Part shown: positions 24,873 to 33,177 of the stretch, piece by piece | How the letters are laid out: every line of letters starts with the position of its first letter | Numbering within the stretch: position 1 is the stretch's first letter | Origin: Smithella sp. SCADC | GTDB lineage: Bacteria > Desulfobacterota > Syntrophia > Syntrophales > Smithellaceae | NCBI GenBank assembly: GCA_000747625.2 | Contig: JQDQ01000197.1 | Span: 1 to 44,567 of the forward strand | DNA: 44,567 bases | Direction: 5' to 3' | Translations under genes and position numbers: made by a program | The notes under the pieces: model-generated | What the model was told of the DNA's origin: nothing | Database searches by the model: none | The model's input: the letters and a program-made list of their open reading frames with translations, nothing else

Positions 24873-25763
24873 ATGAAATATAACAAAACACCTCTGACTT
24901 TCGACCAACAAATTGATTTACTAATCAGCCGTGGCCTTGTCGTTAAAGACAGGAAATCCCTTCTCATTCATTTGAACAATGTAAGCTACTACCGTCTCAG
25001 CGCCTATTGGTATTCCTTTCGTCAGGATAATGATATGCTGAAGCCGGGTACCACTTTTGAAGTCATTTGGCGGCGGTATACATTAGATCGCCAAATGCGG
25101 CTGTTGGTTATGGATGCAATTGAGAGAGTTGAAATAGCTGTCCGTACCCAGCTCACTAATATGTTCACTTTGAAATATGGACCATTCGGACATCTCAATC
25201 CGGCAAACTTACCTAGGATTGATCATGACAGATGGAATGATCTGATTCGAAAAATCCGTGATGAGGCAGTTCACAGCCAGGAACGCTTTGTTGAGCATTA
25301 CAATCAAAAGTATGCAGAAGAAATTGACTTGCCCTTATGGATGGCAGTGGAACTTATGACATTCGGAATGCTTTTTACTTTTTTTCGGGGCTCGGAGTCC
25401 GAAATCAAGCGTTCTGTTGCGGCTGTTTATGGGATATCGGCGGAAGTCCTCGAATCCTGGCTCCATTGCCTTAATCAGGTTCGTAACATTTGTGCTCATC
25501 ATGGGCGTCTATGGAACAAGGTGCTTGGCGTCAAGCCCGCCATACCACGACGGAACAAACACCCTCAATGGTACATCCCTGTTGAAGTAAAGAACGATAG
25601 GCTTTTTTCAGTGTTGACTTTACTGCGTTATCTTATCGCGTATGTTGCGCCTCTGAGTAAGTGGCCGAATCGTGTAGAAAAATTGCTTGCGGATTATTCC
25701 GACATACCATTAATGCCAATGGGTTTTCCTGAGAATTGGAAGGATTGCTCAATATGGAAGTAG
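24873..25763 (+). CDS. Abi_2 family (AbiD/AbiF-like) abortive-infection protein
   Basis: 296 residues. Family features: MKYNKTPLTFDQQIDLLISR at the N-terminus, VSYYRLSAYWYSFR, then WMAVELMTFGMLFTFF, and NQVRNICAHHGRLWN. The last contains the HEPN-type RxxxxH motif (Arg204-His209), the catalytic signature of HEPN ribonucleases such as Cas13. Likely an RNase that stops growth on phage infection. AGAGG at 24863-24867 gives a good ribosome binding site. The gene is inserted between hsdS and hsdM in the same direction and carries its own promoter plus a small terminated RNA upstream. Activity and RNA control are inferred, not shown. Confidence 0.85.
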   Translation: MKYNKTPLTFDQQIDLLISRGLVVKDRKSLLIHLNNVSYYRLSAYWYSFRQDNDMLKPGTTFEVIWRRYTLDRQMRLLVMDAIERVEIAVRTQLTNMFTLKYGPFGHLNPANLPRIDHDRWNDLIRKIRDEAVHSQERFVEHYNQKYAEEIDLPLWMAVELMTFGMLFTFFRGSESEIKRSVAAVYGISAEVLESWLHCLNQVRNICAHHGRLWNKVLGVKPAIPRRNKHPQWYIPVEVKNDRLFSVLTLLRYLIAYVAPLSKWPNRVEKLLADYSDIPLMPMGFPENWKDCSIWK

Positions 25764-25898
25764 ATTAAAATCTGGTTACATAATATCAAGCAATCTCTAT
25801 GATAGGATGAGTTATATTGTTGGCATTCCTTCAACTAAATCCGCATAAAAGTAAAACACACTGATCCTGTTTATTGTAATTATGGAGAATGAATTTTT

Positions 25899-27383
25899 AT
25901 GACTGAAGCGTTAATTTCAAAAGTATGGTCGTTCTGCAATACTTTGCGCGACGACGGTGTCGGGTACGGCGATTATCTGGAGCAGCTTACCTATTTGCTG
26001 TTTCTGAAAATGGCCGACGAGTTCAGCAAACCGCCGCACAACCGGAAGTTGCCCATTCCCAATGAATACAAATGGGAAAGCCTTACCGCAAAAAGCGGCG
26101 CGGCTTTGGAATCACATTATACGACATTGCTGCGCGAGCTATCGCATTCCAAGGCTATTCTGGGGCAGATATTCATCAAAAGTCAAAACAAGATTCAAGA
26201 CCCAGCCAAACTCTACAAATTAATTGATATGATCGATAAAGAGCAATGGACGGTGATGGGAACAGATGTCAAAGGCAAGATTTATGAAGGTTTATTAGAA
26301 AAAAACGCCGAAGATACCAAAAGCGGTGCTGGGCAGTATTTTACACCGCGTCCTTTGATTAAGGCGATGGTGGCCTGTATGCAACCGCAGCCGATGAAAT
26401 CCATTGCCGACCCGGCTTGCGGCACCGGCGGCTTTTTTCTGGCGGCTTATGACTACATTGCCGATTCCAAAAACTTCACTCTGACCAAAGCGCAAAAAGA
26501 ATTTTTAAAAAATCAAACATTTTACGGCAACGAAATTGTCGCCGGTGCACGCCGGTTGGCGCTGATGAATATGTTCCTGCACAACATCGGCGATATTGAT
26601 TCTGAGACATTTATTCTGCCCACAGATTCTCTTGTGGCCGATACTGGCTTGCGAGTGGATTATGTATTAACCAATCCACCATTCGGGAAGAAAAGCTCAA
26701 TGACCTTTACGAATGAAGAAGGCGAACAGGAGAAAGAAGACCTTACTTACAACCGGCAGGACTTCTGGGCGACGACCAGCAATAAGCAACTCAACTTTGT
26801 TCAGCACATCCGCACAATGCTCAAAACCACCGGCAAAGCGGCTGTCGTTTTGCCTGATAATGTTTTGTTTGAAGGCGGGGCAGGTGAGACTGTCCGAAAG
26901 AAATTGCTGGAGACAACTGATCTTCACACGATCCTGCGATTGCCAACCGGCATATTTTATGCGCAGGGCGTTAAAGCCAATGTGTTGTTCTTTGATAATA
27001 AACCGGCCAGTAAAGACCCGTGGACGCAGGAAGTCTGGATTTACGATTACCGCACCAACATCCGCCACACATTAAAGAAATCGCCTTTGAAGTTTGAATA
27101 CCTTCAGGAATTTATAAAGTGTTACAATCCGGACAACCGGCATAAGCGTAAAGAAACCTGGCATGAGGAAAAAAATCCCGAAGGACGATGGCGAAAATTT
27201 ACCTACGATGAGATTGTCGACCGCGACAAGACCAGTCTTGATATAACTTGGCTAAAAGATAAAAGCTTAGCTGACCTCGACAATCTTCCTGACCCGGATT
27301 TATTGGCCAACGACATCATCGAAAATCTTGAATCAGCAATGGAAAGTTTTAAAGAAATTATGGTTGCCATTAATGGAAAATAG
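25899..27383 (+). CDS. hsdM: type I R-M DNA methyltransferase subunit (N6-adenine)
   Basis: 494 residues, full length. HsdM_N helical domain (VWSFCNTLRDDGVGYGDYLE), the conserved GAGQYFTPRPLI, SAM motif DPACGTGG (171-178) and catalytic NPPF (259-262), followed by the C-terminal helices. Methylates adenine in the target set by HsdS and is needed for restriction. Separated from hsdS by the abi gene, giving the unusual order R-S-abi-M. Preceded by GGAG about 12 bases from the ATG. The 25764-25898 gap shows no other gene. Confidence 0.93.
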   Translation: MTEALISKVWSFCNTLRDDGVGYGDYLEQLTYLLFLKMADEFSKPPHNRKLPIPNEYKWESLTAKSGAALESHYTTLLRELSHSKAILGQIFIKSQNKIQDPAKLYKLIDMIDKEQWTVMGTDVKGKIYEGLLEKNAEDTKSGAGQYFTPRPLIKAMVACMQPQPMKSIADPACGTGGFFLAAYDYIADSKNFTLTKAQKEFLKNQTFYGNEIVAGARRLALMNMFLHNIGDIDSETFILPTDSLVADTGLRVDYVLTNPPFGKKSSMTFTNEEGEQEKEDLTYNRQDFWATTSNKQLNFVQHIRTMLKTTGKAAVVLPDNVLFEGGAGETVRKKLLETTDLHTILRLPTGIFYAQGVKANVLFFDNKPASKDPWTQEVWIYDYRTNIRHTLKKSPLKFEYLQEFIKCYNPDNRHKRKETWHEEKNPEGRWRKFTYDEIVDRDKTSLDITWLKDKSLADLDNLPDPDLLANDIIENLESAMESFKEIMVAINGK

Positions 27384-27424
27384 TTGAAGTGTATACATGT
27401 GCCGTAATCGGGGACGGTTATATT

Positions 27425-27619
27425 ATGAAAAATATTAGCAACAATTCCCGTTTTATTGGCTTTCTGGATGTGTGCGGCGATCATTCGCCGGAGATCATCG
27501 ACCGTGACTTTCCAATATTTGTGCTGTGCCTTGTTGTTGTGGAGCGTAAAGTTTAAGCAGAAAAAATAATACTGGCAATGTCTGCGTTCAAATTGCGTTA
27601 CCTGATTAGTGAGTATTAA
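27425..27619 (+). pseudogene. DUF3800-domain protein fragment with a nonsense codon
   Basis: MKNISNNSRFIGFLDVCGDH, then SPEIIDRDFPIFVLCLVVVE, matches the start of DUF3800 proteins (normally FLDECGDHS). A TAA at 27554-27556 interrupts it where the family has Tyr, and the same frame continues AEKIILAMSAFKLRY before stopping at 27619. The remaining 150 or so residues are gone. The conserved acidic DE pair is DV here. DUF3800 has a predicted RNase H-like fold and often lies in defence islands, consistent with the location. Confidence 0.65.
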
Positions 27620-27641
27620 CAACGGTTCTATTTAAATATTC

Positions 27642-27713
27642 CTGGATTCCCGATCAGGTCGGGAATGACAAATTAGATTGCCACGCCATCTTAGAGATGG
27701 TTCACAATGACGA
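27642..27713. repeat. 72-bp repeat containing the GTCATTCCCG palindrome, copy A
   Basis: CTGGATTCCCGATCAGGTCG with the following 50 bases is repeated at 29358-29429 with two differences. It thus brackets the second DUF4143 gene and the small acidic gene as direct repeats, a possible recombination or cassette boundary. Confidence 0.7.
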
Positions 27714-27716
27714 TAA

Positions 27717-27778
27717 GACTATTGTGCAACGCTTTGCATAATAGTCTTGACTATTGTGCAAAGTTCTGCTAAATAGTC
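27717..27778. repeat. two tandem palindromic 30-mers
   Basis: Each unit begins GACTATTGTGCAA and ends ATAGTC: 27717-27746 and 27749-27778, period 32. Each folds into its own long hairpin (the first with 14 of 15 paired positions when flanks are included). They abut the second MITE copy at 27779. A binding array or a pair of small elements is possible. Confidence 0.6.
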
Positions 27779-27943
27779 ATACCAATTCTAAATCAAAGCG
27801 CTATTTTTGTTGGCACAGCCTGCCCCGGCGCAGGCCGGGGTTGTCGGCTTCCTCAACGTATTAGTAACGTGTGACCTTTAGGTTATACGCTTCGTTGCCT
27901 CCACCTGGCCGCCTCAATATCATCTTTGATTTATAAATGGGAT
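27779..27943. mobile_element. MITE-like element, copy 2
   Basis: 165 bp with the same ends as 11109-11244: ATACCAATTCTAAATCAAAG (27779-27798) and CTTTGATTTATAAATGGGAT (27924-27943). It shares CGCTATTTTTGTTGG and CCGCCTCAATATCAT, but the centre carries a different GC-rich hairpin (GCCCCGGC/GCCGGGG) and an extra GACCTTTAGGTTA block. Its right end lies five bases before the ATG of the next gene, so it supplies that gene's immediate upstream region. Confidence 0.75.
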
Positions 27944-27948
27944 AAGAC

Positions 27949-29076
27949 ATGAAAAGATATCTCTATGATCCGATAAAAAAAGATTTACTAAAAAAGATGG
28001 TTGTTCTGACTGGCCCGCGTCAGGTAGGCAAAACCTGGCTTGCCAAAGCGCTCATGTCAGAATTCAAAACACCTCAGTATCTTAATTTTGATAATGTCGC
28101 CGACGCGAAGATTATTAATTCACAGTCGTGGCCAGTTAAAAGCGATCTGCTTATTCTTGACGAGATTCATAAAAGGCCGGAATGGAAAAAATTTGTTAAA
28201 GGTGTTTTTGACACGCGTCCGAAAAATCAGTCTATCCTGATTACCGGCAGCGCCCGACTGGATACTTACAGGCAATCAGGTGAGTCGCTGGCCGGGCGCT
28301 ATTTTCCCATACGTCTTAATCCAATATCCGTCAGTGAACTCAAGGAAACAATGGCGCCTGATGAAGTGCTGAGTCTTCTTAACCGTTTCGGGGGATTCCC
28401 GGAGCCATTTTTATCCGGTTCGGAAACGGAGGCGGCGCGGTGGCGGAATCAGTATTATACGGATTTAATCAGGGAAGATATTCTGGAATTCGGAAGACTG
28501 CAGGAGATTCGCTCTATGAAGCTGTTGCTGGAGCTGTTGCGTTCAAGGGTAGGCTCTCCGGTTTCGTATACGTCTATCGCGCAGGATCTGCAACTGGCGC
28601 CGAATACGGTGCGCAGGTATATTGATATGCTGGAAAGTCTTTGCATTGTGTTTACGGTGCGGCCTTATCATTCCAATATAGCGAGATCAATTCTCAAGGA
28701 GCCCAAGCTGTATTTTTATGACAGTGGTTTTGTGCAAGGCGATGAAGGAATAAAACTCGAAAATACTTGCGCGGTATGTTTGTTAAAGCATGTTCAGTAT
28801 TGTCAGGACGTTAACGGTGAAGATATTGAGTTGAATTATGTTAAGACGAAAGACGGCAAGGAAGTTGATTTTTCTCTAAGCAAAGACGGCAAGGCATCTT
28901 ATTTGATTGAAGTGAAACTTTCAGAGGACAAGCCTTCCATTTCTCTGACTTTTATGGCGAAGAAGATTCCCGGGGCAGAAGCCCTGCAATTGGTTCAGAA
29001 TTTAAGGCGCGAACAGCAGAAGGATAGTATCGCTGTTGTGGATGCCGGCAAGTGGCTTGCTCAACTTGCCGCATGA
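27949..29076 (+). CDS. AAA ATPase with DUF4143 (AAA_14 family), copy 2
   Basis: 375 residues. Walker A GPRQVGKT (22-29), Walker B DLLILDEIHK (66-75), sensor ILITGSARLD, then the DUF4143 part with YYTDLIREDILEFGRL and a C-terminal nuclease-like fold, KTKDGKEVDFSLSKDG then YLIEVKLSED (D...E-x-K). Shares architecture with 13418-14821 but is about 90 residues shorter and clearly diverged, so not a recent duplicate. No ribosome binding site is obvious because a MITE end abuts the start. Followed closely by a small acidic gene. Confidence 0.85.
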   Translation: MKRYLYDPIKKDLLKKMVVLTGPRQVGKTWLAKALMSEFKTPQYLNFDNVADAKIINSQSWPVKSDLLILDEIHKRPEWKKFVKGVFDTRPKNQSILITGSARLDTYRQSGESLAGRYFPIRLNPISVSELKETMAPDEVLSLLNRFGGFPEPFLSGSETEAARWRNQYYTDLIREDILEFGRLQEIRSMKLLLELLRSRVGSPVSYTSIAQDLQLAPNTVRRYIDMLESLCIVFTVRPYHSNIARSILKEPKLYFYDSGFVQGDEGIKLENTCAVCLLKHVQYCQDVNGEDIELNYVKTKDGKEVDFSLSKDGKASYLIEVKLSEDKPSISLTFMAKKIPGAEALQLVQNLRREQQKDSIAVVDAGKWLAQLAA

Positions 29077-29087
29077 AAGGATTATTA

Positions 29088-29291
29088 ATGACTATGAACG
29101 ATGAAATTGATGATGAGATTCTAGACGCCGAGCTGGAAGACGACGCTCTGGAAAAAAAAATGAGAAAACTGGAGAGCGAAGCCGCACGTATATTAAATCA
29201 GTCCAATGAACTGATTCGAGAAATGAATAAAGGAAAGGAAAATCAGAAAGAAACTGAAGAGCAGGGTGAAGGAGTTTTGGCTGAAGACTGA
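29088..29291 (+). CDS. small acidic coiled-coil protein
   Basis: 67 residues from the ATG at 29088 (AAAGG at 29076-29080), 11 bases after the DUF4143 stop. MTMNDEIDDEILDAELEDDA, then a charged helix KKMRKLESEAARILNQSNEL, and a Glu-rich tail. No recognised domain. Spacing suggests co-expression with the ATPase, maybe as a partner or regulator; this is inference. An in-frame ATG at 29052 would overlap the ATPase gene and is less likely. Confidence 0.55.
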   Translation: MTMNDEIDDEILDAELEDDALEKKMRKLESEAARILNQSNELIREMNKGKENQKETEEQGEGVLAED

Positions 29292-29357
29292 AGGGTGACG
29301 TAGTCCGAACCTTTAGGTTCGATTTCTTAACGGGTCTAAAGACAAGTACTACGTTTA

Positions 29358-29429
29358 CTGGATTCCCGATCAGGTCGGGAATGACAAATTAGATTGCCAT
29401 GCCATCTTAGAGATGGCTCACAATGACAA
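29358..29429. repeat. 72-bp repeat, copy B
   Basis: Direct repeat of 27642-27713 (two differences). Lies between the small acidic gene and the flavin reductase gene. The rest of 29292-29465 contains no gene. Confidence 0.7.
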
Positions 29430-29465
29430 TGCAGTTGGGAATGACAGTGAAAAGGGGAGATTATC

Positions 29466-29963
29466 ATGAAAAATTTAAATTATATGAGCATTGCTGAAGA
29501 TGCCATGAGCAAAATCAAGAAAGGAGCTTTCTTAACCGTTAAGGCCGCGGATGCGCTCAACACGATGACAATCGGCTGGGCCACTTTCGGCGTCATCTGG
29601 CAAAAGCCGATCATGATGGTGGCAGTGCGACCTACACGTCACACTTTTGGTATTATGGAAAAGGCTTTAGACTTTACAGTTACAATACCTACAGGAGATA
29701 TGAGCAAGGCCATCGCTTTTTGCGGCTCGAAATCGGGCCGTGATGTGGATAAGTTCAAGATGTGCAATCTGGAAACAGCAGACGGGCAGAAAGTCACGTC
29801 GCCGATCATCAAGGTGCCGGGGATTCATTTTGAATGCAAAAGAGTTTACAAATCCGCCATGGATACTGCTCATCTGGATAAAAATTATGATAAGGCCCTC
29901 TATCCGCAAAAAGATTATCACACGCTTTACTTTGGTGAGATAATCGCTTGTTATGAAACATAA
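29466..29963 (+). CDS. flavin reductase-like FMN-binding protein
   Basis: 165 residues, flavin reductase-like split-barrel family. Visible features: NTMTIGWATFGVIWQKPIMM with the conserved TxxW pattern, VAVRPTRHTFGIMEKALDFT, then SGRDVDKFKM. Members bind FMN and reduce it with NAD(P)H, or carry bound FMN for electron transfer; substrate unknown. No signal peptide. A GGGGAGA precedes the ATG. Flanked on both sides by palindromic repeats, so it is probably a single-gene unit. Confidence 0.85.
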   Translation: MKNLNYMSIAEDAMSKIKKGAFLTVKAADALNTMTIGWATFGVIWQKPIMMVAVRPTRHTFGIMEKALDFTVTIPTGDMSKAIAFCGSKSGRDVDKFKMCNLETADGQKVTSPIIKVPGIHFECKRVYKSAMDTAHLDKNYDKALYPQKDYHTLYFGEIIACYET

Positions 29964-30110
29964 TAGAAGGGTGAAAAGTGAAAGGTGAATGGTAAAGAAT
30001 AGAGGATTGGAAGATTAGACGGGTTGGGAAAAACAAGTAATTAAGTTTTAAGTGTTAAGTAATTAAGAAAGAACTTTGAGTTGGCGCGTGTCAATTTTAT
30101 TATTTTGTTT

Positions 30111-30138
30111 GTCATTCCCGACCTGATCGGGAATCCAG
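30111..30138. repeat. dispersed GTCATTCCCG palindrome, copy 2
   Basis: Identical in its 28-bp core to 18578-18605. Bases 29980-30035 carry, in complement, the block CTAATCTTCCAATCCTCTAT also seen near 18650-18740 and 20400. No gene seen in 29964-30231. Confidence 0.7.
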
Positions 30139-30192
30139 TTTTTTGTTCCTGGATTCCGGCCAGGCCCATGCAGGGAATAACAGAAGCGGGAG

Positions 30193-30260
30193 CGTTAATT
30201 AAAGCTATATTACCATCAAATTAACGAATAATTGACAAAAATACGTTAATATTGTATGGT
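30193..30260 (+). promoter_or_regulatory. fic promoter with repeated CGTTAAT half-sites, possibly leaderless
   Basis: TTGACA (30232-30237), 17-base spacer, TATGGT (30255-30260), then seven bases to the ATG at 30268, leaving no room for a ribosome binding site. CGTTAAT occurs at 30193-30199 and 30244-30250, with its complement ATTAACG at 30220-30226; the last two flank the -35 as an inverted repeat and may be an operator. Confidence 0.5.
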
Positions 30261-30267
30261 AGCTGCC

Positions 30268-31149
30268 ATGGCAACAACTAACACAACAAAAGATGTTACC
30301 AAGGTTCTCAAGACTAAGTACGATCAACTAAGTAAGGGCAAGGCGTCTTTGCTCAAGCTGATTGATGAATCCGAACTTTCGGAAAGTGTTTTTAATTCTA
30401 ATGCCATCGAGAATTCCACGCTTACTCTCAAAGAAACCGAACGCATTTTAATGGAGTTGCAAGTATCCCGCAATGTGTCGGTACGTGAAGTATTCGAAGC
30501 AAAAAATCTCGCGCGGGTTCTGGAATATATCAGAAACAAATCCGTTGAGCCGGTGTTTTCCATAGAATTAATCATCCTTTTGCATAAAATGCTTATGGGC
30601 AATATCAATGATGTGATTGCGGGACGTTTCCGTAAAAAGGGTGAATATGTGCGCGTGGGCACGCATATTGCGCCAGCGCCGGAACATGTGGAACGAATGA
30701 TCGAAGCAATTATTTCAGATTATACCGCTGATCATTCCGTGTATTTCACCGATAAAATTGCCAGATTTCATCTGGATTTTGAAACAATCCATCCATTTTG
30801 CGATGGAAACGGCAGAATGGGGCGTGTCGTCATTAATTATCAGCTTGCACGTTTGGGATTTCCCAATGTCATTATTCGCGATAAAGAGAAACAGCCTTAT
30901 TATGAGGCTTTCGGCGAATACAAGGATTTAAAAAAGACTAAGACAATGGAGAAGATTATTTCTTTGGCGTTGATTGAGTCCCTTCATAAAAGAATTGCTT
31001 ATCTTCAAGGAGATAAGATAGGCACGCTTGCGGATTATGCCAAGGCACAAAAGAAATCTATCAATACATTATTGAACGCGGCCCGCAGGCAGACGATTCC
31101 CGCTTTCCGGGAAAAAGGCGTTTGGAAAATCGGCGAATATAAAGCTTGA
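30268..31149 (+). CDS. Fic-domain protein (AMPylator or related), class II inhibited
   Basis: About 293 residues. The Fic motif HPFCDGNGRMGR (His at about residue 175) is intact, so AMP transfer or deAMPylation from ATP is possible. Upstream, SNAIEN (about residues 44-49) fits the inhibitory (S/T)xxxE(G/N) helix that blocks the active site in class II Fic proteins. A C-terminal winged-helix-like segment (GTLADYAKAQKKSINTLLNA) follows. The start at 30268 is preferred over 30256, which would lie inside the -10 box. Single-gene unit near the end of the defence island; toxin or stress regulator roles are both possible. Confidence 0.88.
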   Translation: MATTNTTKDVTKVLKTKYDQLSKGKASLLKLIDESELSESVFNSNAIENSTLTLKETERILMELQVSRNVSVREVFEAKNLARVLEYIRNKSVEPVFSIELIILLHKMLMGNINDVIAGRFRKKGEYVRVGTHIAPAPEHVERMIEAIISDYTADHSVYFTDKIARFHLDFETIHPFCDGNGRMGRVVINYQLARLGFPNVIIRDKEKQPYYEAFGEYKDLKKTKTMEKIISLALIESLHKRIAYLQGDKIGTLADYAKAQKKSINTLLNAARRQTIPAFREKGVWKIGEYKA

Positions 31150-31241
31150 AATAAGCGGGCACGGTTCTATTAAAATGTTTTTGGATTCCCTGGTCAACCG
31201 GCATGCGCCAGTCTACAAGCCAGGGAATACAAAAGGTTTAA

Positions 31242-31310
31242 AGCCCCTCCTTTGCTAAAGGAGGGTTAGGGATGATTTTTAAAATCCCCCTCAATCCCCC
31301 TTCTTTAATA
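31242..31310. repeat. two-hairpin palindromic repeat, copy 2
   Basis: Stem CCCTCCTTT/AAAGGAGGG (31245-31265), then AATCCCCCTCAATCCCCCTT and AAGGGGG (31300-31306). Same layout as 15897-15988. Lies between the fic and thioredoxin-domain genes. Confidence 0.6.
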
Positions 31311-31339
31311 AGGGGGAAGCAAAGGCAGGTGGAGCAGAA

Positions 31340-33103
31340 ATGTCGGACCTTAAACGAAATAATCTTGATAAATCACTGTCCCCTTATCTTCTGCAGCATA
31401 CATCCAATCCTGTCTGGTGGCAGGAATGGAGTGCGGAAATAATTCAGCACGCGGTTGACGAGAAAAAACCGCTTTTTGTTTCCGTCGGCTATGCCACCTG
31501 CCATTGGTGTCACGTCATGGCTGCTGAGGCTTTTTCGGATATTGAGACCGCCGACTTTCTGAACAGCCATTTTATCTGCATCAAGGTGGATCGGGAACAA
31601 AGGCCGGACATAGATCAGTTTATGATGCAATATCTCACCGCGCTAAGCGGAAATGGCGGCTGGCCGCTCAATGTATTCCTGACTGCCGATCTTCGTCCTA
31701 TTCATGCACTTACCTACGCGCCGCAATCCTCATTTTTAAGCATAGCTAAAAAAGTTTATGAGTATTATGAAAAAAACGCTGATGATATTGAGCCTTTTAT
31801 CACCGAAGAAGTACACCCGTCGATTGCCGCAGAGGAATCTTTAGTTAAAAATCTATTATCCTATTACGATCCTGAGTATGGCGGTTTTGGTCCGGCACAA
31901 AAATTTCCTCCGCACTCCACGCTGTTATATCTTTTGTATTTCCTTTGCGTGGAAAATAATTCTGATGTTCAAACCCTTTGCCGCAAAACTCTTGATGCCA
32001 TGCGGTTGCGGGGACTCAATGATCATCTGCAAGGCGGTATTTTTCGCTATTGTGTGGATCGCCAATGGACAATTCCGCATTTCGAAAAAATGCTCTATGA
32101 TCAGGCCATGGCGCTGTGGTGTTATTCCCTGGCTTATAAGGTTATTGGCGAAAACGAGTATAAAAAAATGGCGGAAAGTATTGTCCGTTGTCTTAATGAT
32201 TGTTTTGCGGATGATGGATTATTCATTTCGGCGCATGACGCGGATACCCGACATGTGGAAGGGGCGACTTATGTCTGGGGCTATCGTGAACTTAAAGATT
32301 TCCTTGCGCCGGATGAATTTAAACGTTTTTGTAAATCGTACTATATTGATGAGCAGGGCAACTTTGAAGGCCGTATCCACCTGATTCGGAAAAATGATGT
32401 TGATCTTCGGGATATTGAGGAGAAGCTCCTGTCCCTGCGCAAAAAGCGGCCACAACCGGCGTTGGACAATAAAATTATTTGCGGGATAAATGCATTAGTC
32501 GCCATTGCGATGATTCAGGCCGGACGGAATCTGGAGCGGCCCCAACTGGAAGAAAAAGCCGCGCAGATCATCCGGCGGTTGGTTGATCTATTTTGGGATG
32601 GCAAAGCTCTGGGGCATTCGTATTATAATGGAGCGACACAAAATCAAAGGTTCCTGTTCGATGCCGCGGCGCTGCTTACCGCAATCAGTATGATGTATGA
32701 AAATGATGCATCATGGAATACGCTGATGACGACAATGGCCGCTTATGTTGAATCGTTCCGGGACGGCGAGCAATGGGTGGAATCCAGAGCGGCTGATTTT
32801 AAGCCGGTGTTTGCGTCATGGTTCGATCATCCTGTTCCTTCGAGTGTCAGCCTTGCCGAAATGGGCTTGACGCGCGTCGCCTTGATTACCGGTAAGGAGA
32901 AAAAGTCTAAATCTTATCGGGCGCCTTATCAGGCCGATTTTTTCAATATCACGGCGATGATGACCAACGGGCTTTTCCATATGATCAGTTCCAGGAACGC
33001 CGTTGCGTGGTCGCAATTATCGGCAAATTCTCTGCAAATGCGCGGTGAAACCGAAAGCGATTGTTACAGAGGAACATGCGGGGCAGCGGGCAAAACAGAA
33101 TAA
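31340..33103 (+). CDS. DUF255 thioredoxin-domain protein (YyaL/SSP411 family)
   Basis: 587 residues. The N-terminal thioredoxin-like domain begins NNLDKSLSPYLLQHTSNPVW and carries the CHWC pair (Cys54/Cys57) in YATCHWCHVMAAEAF; then GWPLNVFLTADLRPI. The rest is an (alpha/alpha)6-type region with QGGIFRYCVDRQWTIPHFEK, followed by MLYDQAMALW and ISAHDADTRHVEGATYVW. The family is widespread and poorly understood; redox or sugar-related activity has been proposed. Members are often 650-700 residues, so this is on the short side at the C-terminus. No signal peptide. The next gene starts just after its stop. Confidence 0.88.
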   Translation: MSDLKRNNLDKSLSPYLLQHTSNPVWWQEWSAEIIQHAVDEKKPLFVSVGYATCHWCHVMAAEAFSDIETADFLNSHFICIKVDREQRPDIDQFMMQYLTALSGNGGWPLNVFLTADLRPIHALTYAPQSSFLSIAKKVYEYYEKNADDIEPFITEEVHPSIAAEESLVKNLLSYYDPEYGGFGPAQKFPPHSTLLYLLYFLCVENNSDVQTLCRKTLDAMRLRGLNDHLQGGIFRYCVDRQWTIPHFEKMLYDQAMALWCYSLAYKVIGENEYKKMAESIVRCLNDCFADDGLFISAHDADTRHVEGATYVWGYRELKDFLAPDEFKRFCKSYYIDEQGNFEGRIHLIRKNDVDLRDIEEKLLSLRKKRPQPALDNKIICGINALVAIAMIQAGRNLERPQLEEKAAQIIRRLVDLFWDGKALGHSYYNGATQNQRFLFDAAALLTAISMMYENDASWNTLMTTMAAYVESFRDGEQWVESRAADFKPVFASWFDHPVPSSVSLAEMGLTRVALITGKEKKSKSYRAPYQADFFNITAMMTNGLFHMISSRNAVAWSQLSANSLQMRGETESDCYRGTCGAAGKTE

Positions 33104-33141
33104 GCGGAATGGTTAAAGATGTCCCGCTCCACACTTTTCTT

Positions 33142-33170
33142 TTGACATACAGGACTGTTTTGTCTTATGC
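33142..33170 (+). promoter_or_regulatory. mltA promoter, possibly leaderless
   Basis: TTGACA (33142-33147), 17-base spacer, TTATGC (33165-33170), then seven bases to the ATG at 33178. No ribosome binding site is seen. Spacing is the same as at the fic gene. Confidence 0.45.
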
Positions 33171-33177
33171 TTGCGCC

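Noticed and set aside
27203-27622. Minus-strand frame of 139 codons
   Set aside because: Antisense to the end of hsdM and to the DUF3800 remnant, whose plus-strand reading is recognisable.
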